Of a stretch of 64,000 nucleotides of DNA, positions 8,989-18,360 are shown piece after piece. The notes beneath the pieces are model-generated. The model ran no database searches and was not told the origin of the DNA. It saw only the letters and a program-made list of their open reading frames with translations. This stretch comes from Flagellimonas marinaquae. Its GTDB lineage: Bacteria; Bacteroidota; Bacteroidia; Flavobacteriales; Flavobacteriaceae. The position numbers were made by a program, and so were the translations under genes. How positions within the stretch are numbered: the first letter of the stretch is position 1; each line of letters opens with the position of its first letter. The DNA lies in the NCBI RefSeq assembly GCF_003992675.1, contig NZ_RZMZ01000004.1, positions 255,501 to 319,500 on the forward strand, given 5' to 3'.

Positions 8989-10735
8989 TGGAGTGCAATT
9001 GTTGAACCAAAATCTCTTATGGCCAGAGGTGCTGGTCGCGCTATTGTTGTTGACAGTATTCGTTTGGAAAGAATGGGAACAACGAAGGGAGAAACGCTTT
9101 TGGATTAAATCGGTGTTGGCACTATTGGCCATAGTCTCCCTCACAATGATTGTATTGCAACCTGCACGTTTTCAAGAAGAAACCAAAGGCAAAGCCATTA
9201 TATTGACCGAAGGTTATCGAAAGACCCAACTGGACAGTTTAAAATTTATGTACAAACGTATTCCAGTGGAAAACTACACTAAGGGAAAAACTTTATCCCT
9301 GTTGGAGCAAGCAGATTCTTTGTTTTTGTTGGGACAGGGATTGGAGACCTACGACCTTTGGCAGCTTGATGATGCCTCCGTTGCTTTTTTGGGAGCAGAA
9401 CCCATAGCAGGATGGACCAAAATCTCTCATACGACGAACGTTTCCCTTGGTGAAAGCCTTCAATTGATTGCCCAATATGCCCAACCAACCCAAGGACATT
9501 GGGCCATTTTGGCCGATAATACGGGCAACCCGTTGGATTCTATTGTTTTTGGAGACGAAGAGGAGCAAGTGGTACAATTAACGGCCACTCCAAAGGCGAG
9601 AGGAACGTTTGTATATCAACTTTTGGAAAAAGATAGCACCGGCACGATACTTTTAGAGGAACCTGTGCCTGTAAAAATTGAAAAAGGAGAGTACTTAAAA
9701 ATTTTGATGGTCAATACCTTTCCAACTTTCGAAACAAAGTATCTCAAAAACTTTTTGGCGGAAAACGGTCACGAGCTACAGGTCAGAACCCAACTCACCA
9801 AGGGCAAATACAAGTTTGAATATTTTAACGGAGCATCAGGAGCGGTTTATGGATTTTCGTTGGAAAAGCTCGAGAAATACGACCTTTTAATCATGGACAC
9901 GGATACCTACACAGGTCTTTCCAGCACATCCAAAGGAATTATCGAAGCAGCCTCACGGTTGAATGGGCTTGGCATTTTTGTCCAGCCCAATGAAAGTCTG
10001 TTCCGTTTGTCTAAGAACCGTTTTCCAATGGCATTGGAACGTGATGGACAGACAGAAATCTCCTTGGGACAAGCTGTTGAAACACTGGTTACGTATCCGT
10101 ATAAATTTGAAGTTGATGTCAGGCAACAGCCCATCAGCGTTGATTCTACCGTAATTGCGGCCTACGTTCCTATGGAAAAAGGGAAAATGGGGACCACAGT
10201 GCTACAAAACACGTATCAAATGGTGTTGGATGGTAAGGATGAGGTATACGCCAATATATGGACCCAAATACTTAATGGAATTGCCAAATCGGATGCAACG
10301 AAGATGGCTTTTGAAGCTCTGACCGCCATTCCAAGGGTAGACGAACCTTATGAATTTGAATGGCGTTCCCTTGAAGAAAACCCCCAATTGGTGAATGAGA
10401 GTAGTGCCCCCATCCCATTACTGCAAAACCTGACAGTTCCCACGAAGTGGCATGGCTCCCAATATCCCCAAAAGTCGGGTTGGAACCAGTTTAAGGTGGC
10501 AAATGATAGTACGGTTGCCTTTTCTTATTATGTGTTGGATAAACATCAATGGAAAACCGTTTCCATGGCTCACACCTTGGAAGCCAACCAACGTGAATTT
10601 GGCCGGGGCAAAGGTTTTAGTGATACATCAACCTCCACCAATAGGAGTTTGAAACCCATATCCCTTTTATGGTTCTATATTGTGCTCCTCTTATGTTTGG
10701 GGTGGTTATGGTTGGAGCCTAAATTATTCCCATAG
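8981..10735 (+). CDS. Large inner-membrane protein of the MoxR/Bat operon
   Basis: A 584-residue protein with two N-terminal helices (about residues 14-28 and 42-61), a long extracytoplasmic region, and a final helix at about 562-580 (LLWFYIVLLLCLGWLWL). Within the soluble part, YLKILMVNTFPTFETKYLKNF followed by YDLLIMDTDTY resembles the glutamine amidotransferase-like (GATase1-like) domain found in Bacteroidota genes of this position. I see no catalytic Cys-His pair, so an enzymatic role is doubtful. It overlaps the previous gene by 8 bp and is the last gene of the operon; the esterase gene converges from the other side 5 bp later. Function not known. Confidence 0.75.
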   Translation: MIDGVQLLNQNLLWPEVLVALLLLTVFVWKEWEQRREKRFWIKSVLALLAIVSLTMIVLQPARFQEETKGKAIILTEGYRKTQLDSLKFMYKRIPVENYTKGKTLSLLEQADSLFLLGQGLETYDLWQLDDASVAFLGAEPIAGWTKISHTTNVSLGESLQLIAQYAQPTQGHWAILADNTGNPLDSIVFGDEEEQVVQLTATPKARGTFVYQLLEKDSTGTILLEEPVPVKIEKGEYLKILMVNTFPTFETKYLKNFLAENGHELQVRTQLTKGKYKFEYFNGASGAVYGFSLEKLEKYDLLIMDTDTYTGLSSTSKGIIEAASRLNGLGIFVQPNESLFRLSKNRFPMALERDGQTEISLGQAVETLVTYPYKFEVDVRQQPISVDSTVIAAYVPMEKGKMGTTVLQNTYQMVLDGKDEVYANIWTQILNGIAKSDATKMAFEALTAIPRVDEPYEFEWRSLEENPQLVNESSAPIPLLQNLTVPTKWHGSQYPQKSGWNQFKVANDSTVAFSYYVLDKHQWKTVSMAHTLEANQREFGRGKGFSDTSTSTNRSLKPISLLWFYIVLLLCLGWLWLEPKLFP

Positions 10736-10740
10736 TCATT

Positions 10741-12471
10741 TTAACGATACCTCCAACTGGTTAAATCGGCTCCCTTGGGTGCACTTTCGGCAATGCGTTT
10801 CATGATTTTGGGCACGTACATGGAATTGTAGCGTAAACGGCTGATGGCGTTGGGCAGTTCCGGGTCCCCGTTCCAGCAATGTTCGGCACGATCGCCATAC
10901 AATACTTCACCATCGTAGTACGGCTCTGTAGTGCTTTCCAAAAAGTCTTCCATCAAATACACGGCATTGTTCAGATAGTAGTTGTCCATATCCCCGCAGT
11001 ATATATGGATTTTGCCCCTTAACTTTGGGCCCAATTTGTCCCAATCCCGTTCCAGAATATGGCGCAGATCATAGTTTTCTTTCCAGTATTCGGCCACCTC
11101 GTGGTCAATGTCGCCCGTCATTTTGTCCCAAATACGCACTGGGTAACCATCATCGCCCTGTGGGGAATAGGTCGCTTCCCAAATATCCCATTGTTGGCCT
11201 GATCTGGATTTATCGCCCAGAACCAATTCCAGATGGTTTCCTTGCCGTAAGGTAGACTGGATATCGCCCAAATAATCTCTGTGGGAGGGAACTTCCAATT
11301 GCTTGTGTTCCGAATCGTAATAATAGGCATTGTCGTCCTCATAGATATTGGTCAGGCAATAGGCCCTAAAATCGATGGGGTCGGGACAGGCGGCAAAGCA
11401 GCCATTGTACTCATCAGGATATTTTACCTGAACGGCCAAGGCTTCCCAACCACCGGTGGAGCCTCCATAGAGAAAACGAGACCAACCCTCGCCCATGCCC
11501 TGAAACTCTTTTTCGATATAAGGGATGAGTTCGTAAGTGATTGCATCGCCATAGGGGCCTTGGCTGGCCGAATTAACGGCATACGAATCGTCGTAATAGG
11601 GGGTAGGGTGCTGAATTTCTATGATGAGGAATCGTGGAAAATCCGGTTCGTTCCATCTTTTGTAAAAATCATAGGCTTCTTGTTGCTGAATGATGTTGTA
11701 ACCCTCCAAATCAAACCGTTCTGAATATTCAGGTTCCAAATTGGGGTCGGGAGGGGTAGTCCGGAAACCTCCAAAATCACTGGGAAAGTGTCCGTGAAAG
11801 ACCATCAACGGATACTTGGCTTCGGGATGCTCTTCAAACCCTTTTGGCAGCAATACGTGGGCTCCCAAATACATGTCCCTCCCATAGAATTCGGACAGTT
11901 TTTCCGATTTGATTTTTATATGCTTGATCCATTCGGTATCCTCTGGTTCTGGAATCGGAGGTATGATTTGATCCATCACAACGGATACCTTATCGATTCC
12001 GTTTTCACCCACTGTTATTTTGAACTGTTTACTGTACAAATTGCCGGGAGAGGTGTTCCAATGTTGCCCTTCGCCATTGTCCATAGGTAGCTTGACCGTA
12101 TGGCCTGTGGACAGATTGAAAGTTTCATACACATGGAGCAAAGCCTGAACGTTGTATTCGCCCGGCGGAACCTCCTTTAAACTTGGGTAAGGATATCCGA
12201 AAATGGATTCATCAAAAGAAATGGATGCTCCCGGGGCCATATTGTCGACATCCATTCCAAAAATGAGCTGGGTGTTCAATCCATCATTGATTTGAAATCG
12301 GGGTTCCTTGCTATCATCGGTTGACAGCATGAGCAATAGTCGCCCATCTTTGTTTTTTGGACTGACGGTTTCGTTGAATGTGACGGAGATGTCAAATTTC
12401 GAGGTCTCTGTCTGGTTACAGGACAACATCAATAAGACAAAACAGCAAAAAAATGAGGTGAACTTGGTCAT
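10741..12471 (-). CDS. Secreted lipoprotein alpha/beta-hydrolase (putative esterase)
   Basis: A 576-residue lipoprotein with a signal peptide ending in the lipobox LMLSC at about residues 14-18. Residues about 25-170 look like a beta-sandwich adaptor. The rest is an esterase-D-like alpha/beta-hydrolase: PLMVFHGHFPSDFGGF, then the nucleophile elbow FLYGGSTGGWEALA, with a candidate acid in YCGDMDNYYLN and histidine in YGDRAEHCWNG. Substrate is not predictable; related proteins act on acetylated sugars or siderophores. It is transcribed opposite to its neighbours, and a hairpin at 12524-12557 separates it from ppdK. Confidence is high for the fold and location, low for substrate. Confidence 0.82.
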   Translation of the reverse strand: MTKFTSFFCCFVLLMLSCNQTETSKFDISVTFNETVSPKNKDGRLLLMLSTDDSKEPRFQINDGLNTQLIFGMDVDNMAPGASISFDESIFGYPYPSLKEVPPGEYNVQALLHVYETFNLSTGHTVKLPMDNGEGQHWNTSPGNLYSKQFKITVGENGIDKVSVVMDQIIPPIPEPEDTEWIKHIKIKSEKLSEFYGRDMYLGAHVLLPKGFEEHPEAKYPLMVFHGHFPSDFGGFRTTPPDPNLEPEYSERFDLEGYNIIQQQEAYDFYKRWNEPDFPRFLIIEIQHPTPYYDDSYAVNSASQGPYGDAITYELIPYIEKEFQGMGEGWSRFLYGGSTGGWEALAVQVKYPDEYNGCFAACPDPIDFRAYCLTNIYEDDNAYYYDSEHKQLEVPSHRDYLGDIQSTLRQGNHLELVLGDKSRSGQQWDIWEATYSPQGDDGYPVRIWDKMTGDIDHEVAEYWKENYDLRHILERDWDKLGPKLRGKIHIYCGDMDNYYLNNAVYLMEDFLESTTEPYYDGEVLYGDRAEHCWNGDPELPNAISRLRYNSMYVPKIMKRIAESAPKGADLTSWRYR

Positions 12472-12523
12472 AACGGTTGGATTTTAAATAGTTAAGATAG
12501 TCCATTCCTACCGTAAACAAAAA

Positions 12524-12557
12524 ATCCCCGACATTTAAAATTTTAAACATCGGGGAT
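12524..12557 (-). terminator. Hairpin between esterase and ppdK
   Basis: ATCCCCGA pairs with TCGGGGAT, with a further AT-rich pairing inside, and A/T tracts lie on both sides. It lies 26 bp after the ppdK stop on the minus strand and is probably the ppdK terminator; it may also shield the esterase gene from read-through. Confidence 0.75.
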
Positions 12558-12583
12558 CAAAACAAAATGGTTGGTTAATGCGC

Positions 12584-15304
12584 TTACGATAGGGCCGCTT
12601 GTGCCGCAGCTACCCGGGCAATGGGAACCCTGAACGGGGAACAGCTCACATAGTTCATGCCCACTTTTTGACAGAACGCAACCGAACTTGGTTCGCCACC
12701 ATGTTCGCCGCAGATGCCTACTTTAAGATTGGATTTGGTCTTACGTCCCAACTGGGTTCCCATTTCCACTAATTGTCCGACTCCTTCTTGGTCCAAAACC
12801 TCAAAAGGGTCATGTTTTAAAATCCCTTTTTCAAGATAGATAGGGAGGAATTTTCCGGAATCGTCCCTTGAATATCCAAAGGTCATCTGGGTAAGATCGT
12901 TTGTTCCAAAAGAGAAGAAATCCGCATCTTCGGCAATCTTATCGGCAATTAAAGTAGCCCTTGGGGTCTCCATCATGGTCCCCACGGAATATTCCACAGA
13001 ATCCTTACGTTTTTTAAAGAGCTCTTCGGCGGTAGCATCAATTATGGCTTTTTGCTGCTTGAATTCTTCCACCGTGCCTACCAATGGCACCATAATCTCG
13101 GGTTTTACGATGATACCATCTTTTTTCACCTTAAGTGCCGCTTCCAAGATGGCTTGGGTCTGCATCTCGGTGATTTCGGGATATGAGGTACCGAGCCTAC
13201 AACCGCGGTGTCCCATCATGGGGTTGAATTCCTCCAACTCGGCCACCTTGCTTTTTACCGCTGATAGCGAAATATGTAAATCTTCGGCCAGCTCTTTTTG
13301 GGTAGCCAATTGATGGGGTACAAACTCGTGCAAGGGCGGATCTAATAATCGAACGGTTACAGGATAGCCTTCCATGGCCCTAAAGATACCTTCAAAATCG
13401 CTGCGTTGCATGGGAAGCAGTTCTTTCAAGGCTTGTTTACGCCCTTTAACGGTGTCTGCCAAAATCATTTCACGCATGGCCTTGATGCGGTCTACCTCAA
13501 AGAACATATGCTCGGTGCGGGTCAAACCAATGCCTTTGGCGCCAAAGTTCCTGGCAACCAATGCATCTTTAGGGGTATCGGCATTGGTCCTTACCTCCAA
13601 GGTAGCATAGACATCGGAGAGGTTCATTAAGTCGGCGAACTCTCCACTAAGTTCTGGCTCCTTGGTGGCTACCTTTCCTTCCAAAATATTACCGGTGGAA
13701 CCATTGATGGAAATCCAGTCCCCTTCATGATATTCGTGGTCGCCCACTTTTAGGGTTCTATTCTTATAATTGATTTTTAGGGCACCCGCTCCCGAAACGC
13801 AACATTTACCCATTCCGCGTGCCACGACAGCGGCGTGTGAGGTCATGCCCCCGCGAGCGGTAACGATACCTTTGGCGATATGCATCCCTTCCACATCTTC
13901 GGGAGAGGTTTCCACACGCACAAGAATACTGTTTTTGAACTTGTTTGCTTCGTCTGCAAAGAATACGATTTGACCAGTGGCTGCTCCAGGTGAAGCAGGA
14001 AGGCCTTGTGCGATCACATCGGCCTCTTCTAGTGCCTCTGGATCAAAAACAGGGTGCAGCAGTTCATTGAGCTTGTTGGGTTCTATGCGCATAAGCGCTG
14101 TTTTTTCATCGATCAATCCCTCTTTGAGCAGATCCATGGCAATCTTTACCATGGCTGCCCCGGTTCGTTTACCCTTACGGGTCTGCAAGATCCATAGTTT
14201 CCCCTGTTGGATGGTAAATTCCATATCCTGCATGTCTTGGTAATGTGTTTCCAGTTTATTTTGATATTCAAAGAGTTCCTTATAGATGTCTGGCATCAAT
14301 TCTTCCAAGGAGGGATATTTTTCCTTGCGTTCCTCTTCCTCAACTTGGGCAAGTCTGGCCCAACGTTGGGAACCAAGTAAGGTGATTTGCTGTGGTGTAC
14401 GGACACCGGCCACTACATCTTCGCCTTGCGCATTGATGAGGTACTCTCCGTTGAACATGTTCTCCCCAGTGCCGGCATCTCTGGTGAAGCAGACCCCTGT
14501 TCCGGAATCTTCGCCCATGTTACCGAATACCATGGCCTGCACATTTACTGCGGTACCCCAATCTTCGGGATAACCGTTCATTTTACGATAATATATCGCA
14601 CGGTCCCCGTTCCAGCTATCGAAAACTGCCAAAATGGCTCCCCACAATTGGTCCCAAGGATTGCTAGGGAAGGGTTTGCCGGTTCTTTTTTTAACAATGT
14701 CCTTAAAGTCGTACACCAAATCCTGAAGATCTTGTACGGTGAATTGGGTATCCTGTTCAATCCTTCTTTTATCTTTTAGATGGTCTATGATTTCTTCAAA
14801 AGGGTCTAAATCATCTTTGGATTCTGGTTTGAGGCCCATGACCACGCTGCTGTACATTTGAATGAATCGACGATAGGAGTCCCAAGCAAAGCGTTCGTTG
14901 CCCGTCATCTTAATGACACCTTTGATGGATTCATCATTTAGGCCGAGGTTAAGCACGGTATCCATCATTCCGGGCATGGAGACCCTAGCGCCGGAACGTA
15001 CGGAAATCAGCAAAGGATTCTCGTCATCGCCAAAAGTTGCGCCCATGGTTTGCTCAATGTTTGTTATGGCTTCCCTTACCTCGGGTTCTATACGTTTGAT
15101 CACCGCTTCTTTTCCTTCCTCATTATATTGGGTACATACCTCTGTGGTTATGGTAAAGCCTGGTGGAACGGGTATTCCTATTCGGCTCATTTCGGCCAGG
15201 TTGGCTCCCTTGCCTCCGAGCAGGTTCTTCATATCGCATCCGCCATCGGCTTTTTTGTTGCCGAAGGAATACACGCTCAGTTGATTTGCTGTAAGTGTTT
15301 CCAT
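12584..15304 (-). CDS. ppdK: Pyruvate, phosphate dikinase
   Basis: Catalyses reversible conversion of pyruvate, ATP and phosphate to PEP, AMP and pyrophosphate. The 906-residue length is standard. The N-terminal nucleotide-binding domain begins FGNKKADGGCDMKNLLGGKG. The central phosphohistidine domain has TARGGMTSHAAVVARGMG with the catalytic His. The C-terminal PEP/pyruvate TIM barrel has FFSFGTNDLTQM and the active-site cysteine in VGICGEHGGEP. It stands alone on the minus strand. The 332 bp upstream are shared with the divergent yceI-porin group, so the promoter must lie there. Nothing is missing or unusual. Confidence 0.97.
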   Translation of the reverse strand: METLTANQLSVYSFGNKKADGGCDMKNLLGGKGANLAEMSRIGIPVPPGFTITTEVCTQYNEEGKEAVIKRIEPEVREAITNIEQTMGATFGDDENPLLISVRSGARVSMPGMMDTVLNLGLNDESIKGVIKMTGNERFAWDSYRRFIQMYSSVVMGLKPESKDDLDPFEEIIDHLKDKRRIEQDTQFTVQDLQDLVYDFKDIVKKRTGKPFPSNPWDQLWGAILAVFDSWNGDRAIYYRKMNGYPEDWGTAVNVQAMVFGNMGEDSGTGVCFTRDAGTGENMFNGEYLINAQGEDVVAGVRTPQQITLLGSQRWARLAQVEEEERKEKYPSLEELMPDIYKELFEYQNKLETHYQDMQDMEFTIQQGKLWILQTRKGKRTGAAMVKIAMDLLKEGLIDEKTALMRIEPNKLNELLHPVFDPEALEEADVIAQGLPASPGAATGQIVFFADEANKFKNSILVRVETSPEDVEGMHIAKGIVTARGGMTSHAAVVARGMGKCCVSGAGALKINYKNRTLKVGDHEYHEGDWISINGSTGNILEGKVATKEPELSGEFADLMNLSDVYATLEVRTNADTPKDALVARNFGAKGIGLTRTEHMFFEVDRIKAMREMILADTVKGRKQALKELLPMQRSDFEGIFRAMEGYPVTVRLLDPPLHEFVPHQLATQKELAEDLHISLSAVKSKVAELEEFNPMMGHRGCRLGTSYPEITEMQTQAILEAALKVKKDGIIVKPEIMVPLVGTVEEFKQQKAIIDATAEELFKKRKDSVEYSVGTMMETPRATLIADKIAEDADFFSFGTNDLTQMTFGYSRDDSGKFLPIYLEKGILKHDPFEVLDQEGVGQLVEMGTQLGRKTKSNLKVGICGEHGGEPSSVAFCQKVGMNYVSCSPFRVPIARVAAAQAALS

Positions 15305-15636
15305 CTTTTTATCTATTAAGAGATTGATACATGCTATTAGTTCCTGTAAAATTACTGGCTAACCTATCCGCAGAATATGATATAAATCAGGATTTTGACC
15401 AAGAAGGGTTTGAAAATGTGGTCTTTAAGGGCCCAAATAAAAAATGCGGCAAATTTCCGTAGAAATTTTATCCAAATCTGGTAGAAATACCATCAAAAAT
15501 TATTGTGAAACCAAAAAAATAAAAAAATATTCCCTGTTTATCCCTTTGAAATCAATTGTTTAGGAAATAACTGACATATGTCATCTTTTAGAAATGTTTC
15601 GCAATAGATCTTTGTCCCATCAAAAAACCAAAAACT
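15305..15636. promoter_or_regulatory. Divergent intergenic region ppdK / yceI with a 12-bp palindrome
   Basis: This 332-bp AT-rich gap must hold the ppdK promoter (minus) and the promoter of the yceI-porin genes (plus). It contains the perfect palindrome TGACATATGTCA at 15572-15583, about 54 bp before the yceI start. Its shape fits a dimeric regulator, possibly of the Crp/Fnr type, but the regulator is inference. No small gene or RNA is evident here. Confidence 0.45.
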
Positions 15637-16239
15637 ATGCAATATCATATTACACATCGACCTTCGCTTTTAAAAGCGGTTATTTTTTGGCTATCGTTTG
15701 CCCTTGTACCAGCAACACTTGCTGCCCAAGATTTCACCCTCAATAATTCGGAGGGGGAGGTGCTGGTCACAGGAACGTCTACGCTGCATGACTGGGAGGA
15801 AGTGGCTGAACAGAAGTCAGGTTCCATTAATCTGGACAAAACCGGTGAGCTTCCCCAAATCAAAACCTTAAGGTTTGTTGTGGAAGCGGAAAGCCTTAAA
15901 AGTGGCAAAGGGGCCATGGACAAAAATACCTACAAGGCCTTGGATACCAAAACGCACAAACAAATTGTGTTTGACATGAAAAGCGTGAAAAGCATTTCGC
16001 CCGTTACGGCAACATCCAATAAATACAAGGTAGTAGCGACAGGTGACCTGACCATTTCGGGAAGTACCAAGACCATTGATCTACCATTTAATCTTACCAT
16101 TAATGGAGATAAGGTGATGCTTGAAGGTAAAAAGGCCCTGAAAATGACCGATTACAACATTGAACCTCCCAAAGCTCTTTTGGGAACGATTACCACTGGA
16201 GATGAAATCGAGGTTCACTTCAATACCGTTTGGAAATAA
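15637..16239 (+). CDS. YceI-family periplasmic protein
   Basis: A 200-residue protein with an N-terminal signal peptide (cleavage near LAAQDF) and a YceI lipocalin-like beta-barrel: GEVLVTGTSTLHDWEE, then TLRFVVEAESLKSGKGAMDK and the final GDEIEVHFNTVWK. YceI proteins bind isoprenoid or amphiphilic ligands in a hydrophobic pocket; the ligand here is unknown. It is 35 bp upstream of a porin-like gene, with a second YceI-like gene after the porin, so the three probably act together in the envelope. The palindrome at 15572-15583 lies in its promoter region. Confidence 0.88.
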   Translation: MQYHITHRPSLLKAVIFWLSFALVPATLAAQDFTLNNSEGEVLVTGTSTLHDWEEVAEQKSGSINLDKTGELPQIKTLRFVVEAESLKSGKGAMDKNTYKALDTKTHKQIVFDMKSVKSISPVTATSNKYKVVATGDLTISGSTKTIDLPFNLTINGDKVMLEGKKALKMTDYNIEPPKALLGTITTGDEIEVHFNTVWK

Positions 16240-16274
16240 TTTAATCTTAAAACTCAACTAATAAATCTACAAAC

Positions 16275-17537
16275 ATGAAAAAATACACAAAATTTGGACT
16301 ATTGGCAGCTGCTTTCCTAGTTAGCCTATCGGGATTTTCCCAAAATCGTCAACTCGACAACTTCCGTTCCCCGGACAAAACAGGTATCAATGTATTTGAG
16401 GCCCCTAAGGATTCTGTTTCCACTTTTGATGGAATTAAAGTACGTGTTGGAGGATCTTCCACATTGCAATTTCAAGCGATCAACCATGAAAACTCCGGTG
16501 CCGTTGCGCTAATCGAGATCGGGGACAACTTTAACTTGGCGACTGCCAACCTGGATTTGGACGTGGCCTTGGCCAAAGGTGTACGTATGCACCTAAGAAC
16601 CTATTTATCTTCGCGTCACCACCCCGAACCTTATGTAAAGGGAGGGTATTTGCAAGTGGATAATTTGGATTTCATCAGCCCCGGATTCTTGGAGAATACC
16701 ATGAAGTACGTTACCGTTAAAGTGGGACACATGGAAAATAACTATGGTGATGCCCATTTTAGAAGGACAGATAATGCGCAGGCCATGCACAACCCATTTG
16801 TTGGAAACTTGATCATGGATGCGTTTACCACAGAAGTTGGTGGGGAAGTTTACTTTAGAAAGAATGGATTCATTGGGATGTTCGGACTTTCCAACGGGAA
16901 ATTGAACCAAGCTGTTACCAACCCAGATGCTACTGGAGCTTCTATTCTCGCCAAATTGGGTTACGATGGACAAATCAATGAAGACTTGCGATTGAGACTA
17001 ACTGGTTCTATGTACAGCACCAACAAATCTGGAAGGGTTTATCTATATAGTGCAGACCGTGCAGGATCAAGATACTACTTGGTGATGGAGGATACAGAGG
17101 CATCTGCCACCAGCAACTTCAGATCAGGTAGGTACAACCCAGGATTCAACAATGAGATTACTGCCTTTATGATCAACCCATTTGTGAAATACAAAGGATT
17201 GGAATTCTTTGGAACCATTGAAACTGCTTCAGGAAGAAGCAATGGGGAAACCGAGGATAGAAAAGCCACTCAATTGGCTGGAGAGTTGATCTACAGATTC
17301 GGAAACAACGAGAACTACTATTTGGGTGCCCGTTACAATACCGTAACCTCTGACGACCCATCTGGATCAGAAGTTACCATTGACAGATTCCAATTAGGTG
17401 GTGGCGTATTCTTGACCAAGAACATTTTGGCCAAAATAGAGTACGTGAACCAACAGTACGATGGATTTGATACTACAAGCATCTTCAACGAAGGTCAGTT
17501 TAAAGGACTTTTATTGGAAGCGGTAATCAGCTTCTAA
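16275..17537 (+). CDS. Outer-membrane porin-like beta-barrel protein
   Basis: A 420-residue outer-membrane protein. The signal peptide ends near LVSLSGFSQ, and alternating hydrophobic/polar strands run to a terminal aromatic residue (LLLEAVISF), typical of beta-barrels assembled by the BAM machinery. Motifs such as VKVGHMENNYGDAHFRRTDN resemble the conserved constriction region of phosphate-selective or OprP-like porins of Bacteroidota, but I cannot fix a substrate. It lies 35 bp after the first yceI and is closed by a hairpin at 17558-17588. The grouping with two YceI proteins suggests transport or sensing of a small amphiphile or anion; this is inference. Confidence 0.75.
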   Translation: MKKYTKFGLLAAAFLVSLSGFSQNRQLDNFRSPDKTGINVFEAPKDSVSTFDGIKVRVGGSSTLQFQAINHENSGAVALIEIGDNFNLATANLDLDVALAKGVRMHLRTYLSSRHHPEPYVKGGYLQVDNLDFISPGFLENTMKYVTVKVGHMENNYGDAHFRRTDNAQAMHNPFVGNLIMDAFTTEVGGEVYFRKNGFIGMFGLSNGKLNQAVTNPDATGASILAKLGYDGQINEDLRLRLTGSMYSTNKSGRVYLYSADRAGSRYYLVMEDTEASATSNFRSGRYNPGFNNEITAFMINPFVKYKGLEFFGTIETASGRSNGETEDRKATQLAGELIYRFGNNENYYLGARYNTVTSDDPSGSEVTIDRFQLGGGVFLTKNILAKIEYVNQQYDGFDTTSIFNEGQFKGLLLEAVISF

Positions 17538-17557
17538 GAAGCTTAGAAAATAGTCAA

Positions 17558-17588
17558 AAGACCTGGGACAATAAATGTCCTAGGTCTT
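17558..17588 (+). terminator. Hairpin after porin gene
   Basis: Thirteen-base arms AAGACCTGGGACA and TGTCCTAGGTCTT pair with one mismatch around a 5-base loop, 20 bp after the porin stop. The T tract is weak, so termination may be partial and the next gene could be reached by read-through. Confidence 0.6.
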
Positions 17589-17617
17589 GGATATTAAAAT
17601 TGTTATATTTAGGTATC

Positions 17618-18217
17618 ATGACAACCTCTATACCACATATTACAAAAACCACAGTGCTGGCCCTTTTAGTCTTATCATGGTTCTCTTTTAGTGACCCTGA
17701 ACGGGAAACCAAGGTTAGGGTACAACCACAAAGTGAGGTAGTGATTGCTGGGACCACGAATATCAATAATTTCACCTGCAAATACAATCTACAAGAGTTG
17801 GAGGTGCCCATTCGTTTGATGTACGATGAAAAATCCGAGCATATTGTTTTCAAAAACGCTGAACTAAAGCTGGTCAACGATTGTTTTGATTGCGGCGGAA
17901 AGGCCATCAATAGGGATTTTAAGGAGTTGCTCAAGACGGAAAAGCATCCTCAGGTTGCGCTGAGGCTATTGTATGTGGAGCCTGCACCCTCTAATCAAAA
18001 TACCCTAGGGGTTGGATTGGAAATCAAAATAGCAGGAGTATCCCGAACCTATCAAACCCAATTGCATTGTAAGCAGAACAAAGATATTTGTGTTACGGGC
18101 ACATTGGACCTAAAGCTTAGCGATTTTGAGTTGGAAGCTCCCAAAAAAATGTTGGGTATGGTTAAGGTGGACGACGAAATCAAGGTACACGTGACCCTCC
18201 AAATGAGCGAAATCTAG
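17618..18217 (+). CDS. Second YceI-like secreted protein
   Basis: A 199-residue YceI-domain protein. The ATG at 17618 gives MTTSIPHITKTTVLALLVLS as a plausible signal sequence; an upstream in-frame TTG at 17600 is less likely because it lies next to the porin hairpin. The YceI pattern is seen in EVVIAGTTNINNFTCKY and the C-terminal DDEIKVHVTLQM. It is divergent from the first YceI protein (15637-16239). It contains cysteine pairs (NDCFDCGG; LHCKQNKDICVTG) that could form periplasmic disulfides and are absent from the first copy. It is probably functionally linked to the porin; ligand unknown. Confidence 0.8.
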   Translation: MTTSIPHITKTTVLALLVLSWFSFSDPERETKVRVQPQSEVVIAGTTNINNFTCKYNLQELEVPIRLMYDEKSEHIVFKNAELKLVNDCFDCGGKAINRDFKELLKTEKHPQVALRLLYVEPAPSNQNTLGVGLEIKIAGVSRTYQTQLHCKQNKDICVTGTLDLKLSDFELEAPKKMLGMVKVDDEIKVHVTLQMSEI

Positions 18218-18243
18218 ATACAATTCCCCCTTTTAAGTTGAAC

Positions 18244-18281
18244 AAATCCGTTTTGATATAGTTATCTAACGGATTTTTTAT
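18244..18281 (+). terminator. Rho-independent terminator after second yceI
   Basis: AAATCCGTT pairs with AACGGATTT, followed by a T-rich run, 26 bp after the stop codon. It closes the yceI-porin-yceI group. Confidence 0.8.
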
Positions 18282-18360
18282 TTGGGCATACATTTCATCA
18301 AAACAAGATTCAGTATCTTGTGTGCTACATACATAACTAAAGCTAAACAAACACTTCAAA

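Noticed and set aside
14387..14779. Plus-strand open frames inside ppdK
   Set aside because: Antisense shadows of a strongly conserved enzyme gene; no recognisable motifs.
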